DNA of 44,114 nucleotides from Microcaldota archaeon (GTDB taxonomy: Archaea > Micrarchaeota > Micrarchaeia > Micrarchaeales > CABMGC01): positions 1 to 44,114 of the forward strand of contig JAJYJW010000006.1 of assembly GCA_021789155.1 (NCBI GenBank), in the 5' to 3' direction. Below the pieces are notes generated by a model, which was not told where the DNA came from, did no database searches, and saw nothing but the letters and a program-made list of their open reading frames with translations. Position numbers and translations under genes: made by a program. How positions within the stretch are numbered: position 1 is the stretch's first letter; each line of letters opens with the position of its first letter. This document shows positions 37,720-44,114 of the stretch, piece by piece.

Positions 37720-39408
37720 TTACATTCGCTTGATTTTGTTTTCAAGGTTCCGGTTGTCTCTTTTAGCATCCATTAAACTATGCGAATTGCTTGAATTGGT
37801 TCTATTTGCCGCTTTAATCTCTATGGCGTTGAGCAGCAATTCATAATCGTTGACGTTTCTGCCCAACGCAGTATCTCCTTTTTTAAGATACTGCAGGAAT
37901 TTGTGAAGGTGCAGCTCTTTATCGAACTCCAGTTCAGTTGGCATTCTATTATTATCATGCAGGAATTCAGTTACTGCATCTATTACCTGGTCTAACCCCA
38001 CTTGGGTGCACCACATATTCCTAAACCCGAGATTTGCCGCCTTGAGTAATTGATTATAAGTAGTTACGTTTTCTCCCAAATAAGATCTACCCTCTTGCAT
38101 AACTTGGAGGAAACCCGCCAACCCGTTCTCTCGCATTTCGCCTTGAGTTGGCACTCTGCCTTTTTCTAGCATAAGGTCGTTTATTGCTGAAAGTGCCTTA
38201 TCATATTCTTCTTTACTGGACCATATCCTAGCAGGATCGGATTCGAATCCTATCGCTTCTATGAATTGGGGATACGTAATTGCTGTTCCTCCAAGTACTG
38301 TTTCCTTGTTTGATAGTGCCTTGAGAAAATCTCCGAATCCCAGTTCTATGAATTTCGTTCTGGAAGGAATGCGCTTGTTATACGCAAAATATCTCAATAT
38401 TGCATCCTTTGCCCTTTCGTAGCCGCTTTCTTTTTCCCAATCTGTTAACTTGATGCCGTTGAACCCGAATCTTTCTATGAATTGCGAATACTTAGTAGTT
38501 TCAAATCCCAAAACTGTGCGGCCTTGCGCTAGCATGACTACGAAACCACCACATCCAGCTTCTCTGACATCTTTTATACGGGGAACTCTGGCATGATCCT
38601 TACTAAATTTCTCTACGAAAGCAAGCACCTCATACAACCCCTCTTCTGTTGTCCATTTGTTTGATTTTGCGTTTTCAAAGCCAATCGAACTTAGAAATTG
38701 AGAGTATGTTTTCACCGAATTGCCTAGATACGTGTTTCCCCTCCTTAAAGCATTCAAGAAAGATGCAGAACACAGGTTTTTCGCTTCGCCATAAGTGGGT
38801 AGTTTCTCATGTTCGTAATAAAATTTATTAATTGCAGAGACTGCGTCATCTAAACTTTTCTTTGAACCTGCATTGTTTGCGGGAATAGATATTCCGGTTG
38901 CAACCAAAAATTCCTTCAGATTTGCAATGCTATCCCCCAATATTGTCTGTTTATGAGACAATGCATTGAAGAATCCGCTAAGGTCAAGCTCATTAACCGC
39001 AACTGAACGGCTTGGCAGTTTCTTGTTTTCGACAATGAACTTTTTAATTTTCTCTGTCGCTTCATCGTAACCTTCCTGAGAATTCCACCATCCTTTAGGC
39101 CGCCTGGAACTTTCTGGCTGATTGACTTCTGGAACGTAATCAGTAAGCCCGGATTCGTCGAAGAATTCTTGAAGATTGGTTGCGTGATTTTCAGCAAATG
39201 AGACTCCTTTAGCCACTGCAAGCAAAAACGCGCTTAATCTCAATTTGGTAATCATTTCGTTATTAGTTGGCAACCTGTTGTTTTCCTTCTTGAATTCCTT
39301 TACTATTGACACTGCTTCTTCGAAGCCTTGCTTGGAATGCCACCATCTATATGGCCTTCTAGCCTTGGAGTTGTTTTGCGATTGCAGTTTGTCAATATCA
39401 GACGTCAT
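37720..39408 (-). CDS. Protein made of seven ~65-72-aa helical repeats; possible modular nucleic-acid-binding protein
   Basis: 562 aa; recurring [LIVM]P(T/S)...sxFlxaLxxgxtxLGxxvxtyxqFlxxiGf core seven times. Confidence 0.85.
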   Translation of the reverse strand: MTSDIDKLQSQNNSKARRPYRWWHSKQGFEEAVSIVKEFKKENNRLPTNNEMITKLRLSAFLLAVAKGVSFAENHATNLQEFFDESGLTDYVPEVNQPESSRRPKGWWNSQEGYDEATEKIKKFIVENKKLPSRSVAVNELDLSGFFNALSHKQTILGDSIANLKEFLVATGISIPANNAGSKKSLDDAVSAINKFYYEHEKLPTYGEAKNLCSASFLNALRRGNTYLGNSVKTYSQFLSSIGFENAKSNKWTTEEGLYEVLAFVEKFSKDHARVPRIKDVREAGCGGFVVMLAQGRTVLGFETTKYSQFIERFGFNGIKLTDWEKESGYERAKDAILRYFAYNKRIPSRTKFIELGFGDFLKALSNKETVLGGTAITYPQFIEAIGFESDPARIWSSKEEYDKALSAINDLMLEKGRVPTQGEMRENGLAGFLQVMQEGRSYLGENVTTYNQLLKAANLGFRNMWCTQVGLDQVIDAVTEFLHDNNRMPTELEFDKELHLHKFLQYLKKGDTALGRNVNDYELLLNAIEIKAANRTNSSNSHSLMDAKRDNRNLENKIKRM

Positions 39409-39488
39409 TGAATCAAATATTAGCTACATTGCAGAAAGTGATTTATTAAGAATACTTTTATTTCGTTGATAAAAAATAGTTTTCTTAG

Positions 39489-39499
39489 TAGTCTTGAGG
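39489..39499. repeat. 3' half of inverted repeat flanking 16S rRNA (processing stem)
   Basis: TAGTCTTGAGG, exact reverse complement of CCTCAAGACTA at 41083-41093. Confidence 0.75.
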
Positions 39500-39536
39500 T
39501 ATGAATATGCACCTTTTACGCACACATTAAAATATA

Positions 39537-41022
39537 TGAGGTGATCTATCCGCAGGTTCCCCTACGGATACCTTGTTATGCCTTACCCCCCCTCACGAAA
39601 CCATAGTTCGAAAGCGTAATTAGCGCTGCCTCACTAAAGCCCCACTTGGATGAGTTGGCAGGCGGTGTGTGCAAGGAGCTGGGACGTATTCACCGCTCGA
39701 TAGTGACAAGCGATTACTAGGGATTCCAGTTTCATGAGGGCGAGTTTCAGCCCTCAATCCAGACTTTGGTTGGATTTAGGGGATTGGCTTCACATTTCTG
39801 TGTTGCAGCCCATTGTTCCAACCTCTGTATGCCGCGTGTAGCCCTGGAGATTCGGGGCATACTGACGTATCGTTGCCCTCTCCTTCCTCCTACTTAAACG
39901 TAGGCGGTCCCGACAGAGTGCTCCGTATATCACTATACGGGTCGCAACTGTCAGCGAGGGTCTCGTTCGTTACAGGACTTAACCTGACAGTTCACACCAC
40001 GAACTGGCGATCGCCATGCACCACCTCTCGGCTCGTCAGGTAAGATCTTTAGTCTGACCTTCACACTGCCGTCGCTCCAGGTAATGTTTCGGACGTTTCA
40101 TTCAATTAAACCGTAGCATCCACCCCTGGTGTGCTCCCCCGCCAATTGCTTTAAGTTTCAACCTTGCGGCCGTACTCCCCAGGTGGCAGACTAAACAGTT
40201 ACCCTACGGTACTGCAAATACACGAAGTATTCGCAACACCAAAGTCTGCATCATTTACTGCTAGGGCTACTCGGGTATCTAATCCGATTCGTTCTCCTAG
40301 CCTTCGTCACTCACTGTCGGATCCGTTCTGGTCTGGCGCCTTCGCCACCGGTAGTCCTTATAGGATTACAGGATTTTACCCCTACCCCATAAGTACTCCA
40401 GACCTCGCCCGCTCCCTAGCCGAAAGGTATCTTATGCACGCATTGATGTTGAGCACCAATATTTCACATAAGACGGTTTCAGCCAGCTACTGACGCTTTA
40501 AACCCAATAATCGTGGAAACCACTTGTGCTGCCGGTATTACCGTGGCGGCTGCCACCGGTCTTGCCCAGCACTTATTCTCCAAGCTTGCTAAACTTGGCA
40601 AAAGATTTACATATGTAAACCACTCGGACTCCCCCCATCGTGCTTTCGCACAGTGTGGAGTTTTCGCGCCTGCTGCACGCCGTAGCGCTAGGGCCCTTGT
40701 CTCAGTGCCCTTCTCGGGGCTCATACTCCCATATCCCCTACAGGTCAAAGGTATGGTGGGCCATTACCCCGCCATCTGCCTGATCTGACGCAGTCTCATC
40801 GTAAAGCGGAAACGCTGCAATTTGCGTCCCTTTAAACTATGGTTCGTTCCAGAATCCTTAATCTATGGAGTATTAGTCACAGTTTCCCGTGGTTATCCTC
40901 CTCTTTACGGTAGATTGACTACGCGTTACTGAGCCGTACGCCGTCCTATGAAGCCATAGAACAGACTTGCATGGCTGTCGAAATCCGATAGCAGTTCCCT
41001 CCAGCAGCATCGACTGGAGTCG
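39537..41022 (-). rRNA. 16S ribosomal RNA
   Basis: Plus strand reads gatctatccgcaggttcccctacggataccttgttatgcc (3' end), ggcggtgtgtgcaagg, ccgtggcggctgccacc (530 loop); 5' end helix CUCCAGUCGAUGCUGCUGGAG then GGGAACUGCUAUCGGAUUUCGACAGCCAUGCAAGUC. Ends approximate. Confidence 0.97.
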
Positions 41023-41082
41023 ATCATGAATTGCCGCTGTATAAAATTCATTAAAAAGCAATTGTGCAATAATCACTTGTTT

Positions 41083-41093
41083 CCTCAAGACTA
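41083..41093. repeat. 5' half of inverted repeat flanking 16S rRNA (processing stem)
   Basis: CCTCAAGACTA, pairs with 39489-39499. Confidence 0.75.
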
Positions 41094-41177
41094 TATCCAA
41101 TCCCATAAGGAATTTTCACTAAGAAATGGAAGAATCTCTAGAACGAGATGTTCCGGAGATATATTAGTTGCATCATC

Positions 41178-41196
41178 TTTATAAAGCTTTATATCA
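41178..41196 (-). promoter_or_regulatory. Candidate TATA-box region for the 16S rRNA gene
   Basis: AT-rich near-palindrome ...ATATAAAGCTTTATAAAG... on the minus strand, ~85-95 nt upstream of the processing stem. Confidence 0.35.
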
Positions 41197-41352
41197 ACAT
41201 GCAGCATTGTAACGCATTAATTGCATTAATCGCAATTCTTATGCTGCTATTAACCTATGTTTTTGCAAAGTTTATCTTTATAGCAAGCGGTAATATGCTG
41301 CTTATATAATTTAACATCAATTTTGTACTCAACACGTTACTAGTGCGATTGC

Positions 41353-43143
41353 ATGGACGACAAATTCATTTCTTTCAAAGATCCTACAGAATACAGTTTC
41401 ATGAATAATGTGAAGCAAATTAAAAATGATATGGATTGTTATTTCTGCGATGTTGCAAGCACCACTGCCGCAAAACGCGAAAACTCCGAACGCGAACATG
41501 CGCTCAAGGACAAGGTTATAGATTTCTTCAACATGCAAGCTACGCAAATAATATCTAATGCTGATGGAAACTTAACAAAAGATCAGGTTGCAGCCATAGT
41601 AGATAAGATAGCACCGCTTGATCCTTTCGTTTCTGGGGAACTTCTTCTTACAATAGAAGAAACCGGAAACATTGATGATCTTACCAATGACAGATTCATC
41701 GAAGATCTAGGCAAACCAGACCCTTACGTTGCATCAGCCTTGCTTTATGAAATAAGATTAACGCGCAACATAATGATGCTAACGGATCCTAGACTTTTCA
41801 CTAGCAATTCCACGTGGTTCCTCAACACCATGGGCGTTGAAGCCGCATCTGAATTCATAAACACCGTTGGAATTACGGGTGCAATAGACACATTACTGAA
41901 ATGCATGAACAACAACGTACTCAGTTTGGTTGCGGGCAATGGCAAGCTAGCGAGCGAATATTTTTACGCTGCTGCACAGGACGGTTTCTATAATATAGTG
42001 TCTGATCCGCAGTTCATTGATAGCGTCAAAATGATGGGTAAACGCAACGCTAATAGCGCTTCTGAATATCTCTCTGCGTTATGGTGCACTGGCAACAAAC
42101 AACTTGCAAGTACAGAGACTCTTAACAAAGTGATAAATGGCAACATCAGCATTTGGGGAGAACTCGCAAGACAAAATAACTTGGCTAACCAAAAAGTCAT
42201 AATTGCAAAACCTGGGGATGATACGCACGATCGTGGAGTAAAACTCATGGTGCAAAGTCTGCTCAAACAAGGATATGATGTGCTATTTCTGAACAACGTT
42301 AAAAACGCTAAAGAGATACTCGATCTGGCAAAATCAGAAAGCGTGAAGGTAATAGGGTTCAGCATGCTAGATGATTCACACAAGAACTTTGCAGTTGACA
42401 CGTTAAGAATGGCGCAATCGCTAGGCAGGAACATAGCGATGTTTGGTGGAGGGATACTCTCTAAAGAGAGCGCTGCTGATGCGATAAATAAAGGAATCAA
42501 ATTATTCATGGAGGGCAATGCCATAAAAGATGTAATGCGCTTCATAAGAGAACATGCAAATTTGAAAACGGAAAAACCACTTGATTACAAAACCATAAGC
42601 ACCATTAACAAAAAACATCTTGTCCTTAGCCCGGAACAAACCATAAAACCAGTTACTCATTCTTTCAGTACCTCGTTTGCCAACACGATCATTAGCATGA
42701 AAACGGAAATCATGCGAATGACAAGTGTAAACGCATCGAATAAAGGAATGGTATTGGTTTCGTATGTGCTTGCAATAAATAGAAAGAAAGTTTTGACAAA
42801 CGACACCGCAATGATACGCAAGATCGGAGTAAATTTGAGCGTCAACAAAAAAGCGACAACAAAAGTAATACTTAACAGGATAGACGCCCTTTTTATCACA
42901 ATGATGAATTTGGAAAAAGGGGTCAGAAACACTAAACAAAACAAAATTAGATCGATACAAAAGGAAACTCAAAATAGAATATTAATTGCGATTAAGTCTA
43001 TTGGTGCTGGTTTATTTGCAGAATCTAAAAACTTGCCACATGAAGTAATTAGAAAAGGTTACCTAAAAAATGGCAGTAATACAAGAGCGATACTATTGAC
43101 TGCAGCAATATTTTGCGGAGTTGCATATTTAGTACTGAAATAG
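41353..43143 (+). CDS. Cobalamin-binding (B12)-domain protein with N-terminal helical repeats and C-terminal TM segment
   Basis: 596 aa; KVIIAKPGDDTHDRGVKLMVQSLLKQGYDVLFLNNVKNAKEILDLAKSESVKVIGFSMLDDSHKNF...NIAMFGGGILSKESAADAINKGIKLFMEGN (DxHxxG intact); C-terminal AILLTAAIFCGVAYLVL. Confidence 0.82.
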   Translation: MDDKFISFKDPTEYSFMNNVKQIKNDMDCYFCDVASTTAAKRENSEREHALKDKVIDFFNMQATQIISNADGNLTKDQVAAIVDKIAPLDPFVSGELLLTIEETGNIDDLTNDRFIEDLGKPDPYVASALLYEIRLTRNIMMLTDPRLFTSNSTWFLNTMGVEAASEFINTVGITGAIDTLLKCMNNNVLSLVAGNGKLASEYFYAAAQDGFYNIVSDPQFIDSVKMMGKRNANSASEYLSALWCTGNKQLASTETLNKVINGNISIWGELARQNNLANQKVIIAKPGDDTHDRGVKLMVQSLLKQGYDVLFLNNVKNAKEILDLAKSESVKVIGFSMLDDSHKNFAVDTLRMAQSLGRNIAMFGGGILSKESAADAINKGIKLFMEGNAIKDVMRFIREHANLKTEKPLDYKTISTINKKHLVLSPEQTIKPVTHSFSTSFANTIISMKTEIMRMTSVNASNKGMVLVSYVLAINRKKVLTNDTAMIRKIGVNLSVNKKATTKVILNRIDALFITMMNLEKGVRNTKQNKIRSIQKETQNRILIAIKSIGAGLFAESKNLPHEVIRKGYLKNGSNTRAILLTAAIFCGVAYLVLK

Positions 43144-43216
43144 CACCGGTTTACTACTGATCTTCTCAATTGCTACTTTGTTGCACCCAACATGGTTGGC
43201 ATAATGTGGGCTAATG

Positions 43217-43972
43217 CTACATAATATCCTCAATAGGTCTAAACTTCCCAAGACTTATTGGGAATACTGTAGTTTTTGAATTGTTATAAGTGAAACGATG
43301 CATTGTCCTCCCTTTCTTTGATGCTATGATCTTATATTTGTCGTCTACTATTTCAAGTGCAGCGCAATCGTCAATTGCAAATATTTGCTTGTACTTCTTG
43401 ACCATTTGCATAATCGCGTGCCTTCTCTTCTTTTCAGTGAAAAAGTGCGGGCTCAAAGTTAACGGAAGTATTCCCAACCCTTTTACGGATATGTAACCGC
43501 TGTTTTTATTTGTAGATTTCTGTCTTGAATCTGAAATTCCCGATTTGAACCAGCATATCGCACCTGCACTAACCCCACTCAACACTATGCCCTTCTTGTA
43601 CGCAGAGTACAGAAATCTATCCACCCCAAACTTACGCCATAAGATAAGCATTTTGAGAGTATTGCCCCCACCAACATAAATTATATCTGCAGACATTATC
43701 TTCTCTTTAATTTCATTCTTTTTTAGTTTTTCTTTCGTCAACATGAGTACATTGCATTTGCATCCTAATCGCTCACCGAAATGCGTCTTAATCACATCGA
43801 AATAGCTTTCGGAATCCCCGCTTGCAGTTGGAATAAACAAGAGATTTGGATGAGATCTACCTGAAAGTTTTATCATTTCCTTGTCTATAGCTGTTGTTTC
43901 TACTGGATAATTTCCACCATTTTTCCTTGGTCTTCCGATCTCTCCACCGCCAATAGCAACTATTTTTCCCAT
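43217..43972 (-). CDS. Peptidase S51-like (dipeptidase E / cyanophycinase superfamily)
   Basis: MGKIVAIGGGEIG...LLFIPTASGDSESYFDVI...ADIIYVGGGNTLKML...GIVLSGVSAGAICWFKSG. Confidence 0.88.
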   Translation of the reverse strand: MGKIVAIGGGEIGRPRKNGGNYPVETTAIDKEMIKLSGRSHPNLLFIPTASGDSESYFDVIKTHFGERLGCKCNVLMLTKEKLKKNEIKEKIMSADIIYVGGGNTLKMLILWRKFGVDRFLYSAYKKGIVLSGVSAGAICWFKSGISDSRQKSTNKNSGYISVKGLGILPLTLSPHFFTEKKRRHAIMQMVKKYKQIFAIDDCAALEIVDDKYKIIASKKGRTMHRFTYNNSKTTVFPISLGKFRPIEDIM

Positions 43973-44022
43973 ACTTAACAAAATGAATTCTGATTATTTA
44001 ATACTTCTCTATAAAAAGCAAG

Positions 44023-44097
44023 TGGGCCCAGTGAGATTTGAACTCACGACCTTCCGATTATCAGTCGGATGCTCCAACCATGCTAAGCTATGAGCCA
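44023..44097 (-). tRNA. tRNA-Ile (GAT)
   Basis: Anticodon arm TCCGA-CTGATAA-TCGGA, T-arm GTGAG-TTCAAAT-CTCAC, acceptor TGGCTCA/TGGGCCC, discriminator A; no encoded CCA. Confidence 0.92.
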
Positions 44098-44114
44098 ACG
44101 AAGTATACTTAACT

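Noticed and set aside
39537-41022. Possible intron in 16S (prompted by the nearby LAGLIDADG-like ORF)
   Set aside because: Conserved segments appear in order at normal spacing and total length is ~1.49 kb, so no insertion is supported.
39813-41106. Small ORFs within the rRNA locus (39813-40043, 40164-40493, 40479-40748, 40513-40788, 40873-41106)
   Set aside because: They lie within or overlap the 16S gene; spurious translation of structural RNA.
1-44114. Transposase, integrase, prophage or CRISPR-Cas genes
   Set aside because: None recognised in any translated ORF; no regular direct-repeat array seen by eye.

Overview
This is an archaeal chromosomal window. Gene content (Nop5, aIF5A, S24e, S27ae, S10, EF-1alpha, RpoL, SepF, Hel308, TrmJ, DUF99, archease) is archaeal, and the divergent 16S rRNA suggests a DPANN/Micrarchaeota (ARMAN)-like lineage; that placement is inference. 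Main blocks: (i) Nop5 with a repetitive Arg/Asn-rich tail; (ii) three tandem divergent paralogs of an unrecognised family; (iii) a type IV pilus assembly operon (coiled-coil protein, FlaI/TadA-like ATPase, two T2SSF/TadC-like membrane proteins); (iv) a convergent operon of pilin-like N-termini fused to large LamG/beta-propeller ectodomains, plus a separate 1109-aa Cys-rich pilin-like protein; (v) a housekeeping/RNA-processing region with tRNA-Cys, a compact (~235 nt) RNase P RNA recognised by hand, and ribosomal and translation factors; (vi) a stand-alone 16S rRNA gene with compensated changes at the decoding site, universal-primer mismatches and flanking processing-stem repeats; next to it are a seven-repeat protein, a degenerate LAGLIDADG-like protein and an unusual B12-binding-domain protein; (vii) a terminal tRNA-Ile. 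The best candidates for undescribed biology are the seven-repeat protein, the three-paralog cassette, the giant LamG pilin operon, the B12-domain/helical-repeat/TM protein and the 16S decoding-site changes. All calls come from reading sequence and translations; no database search was run.
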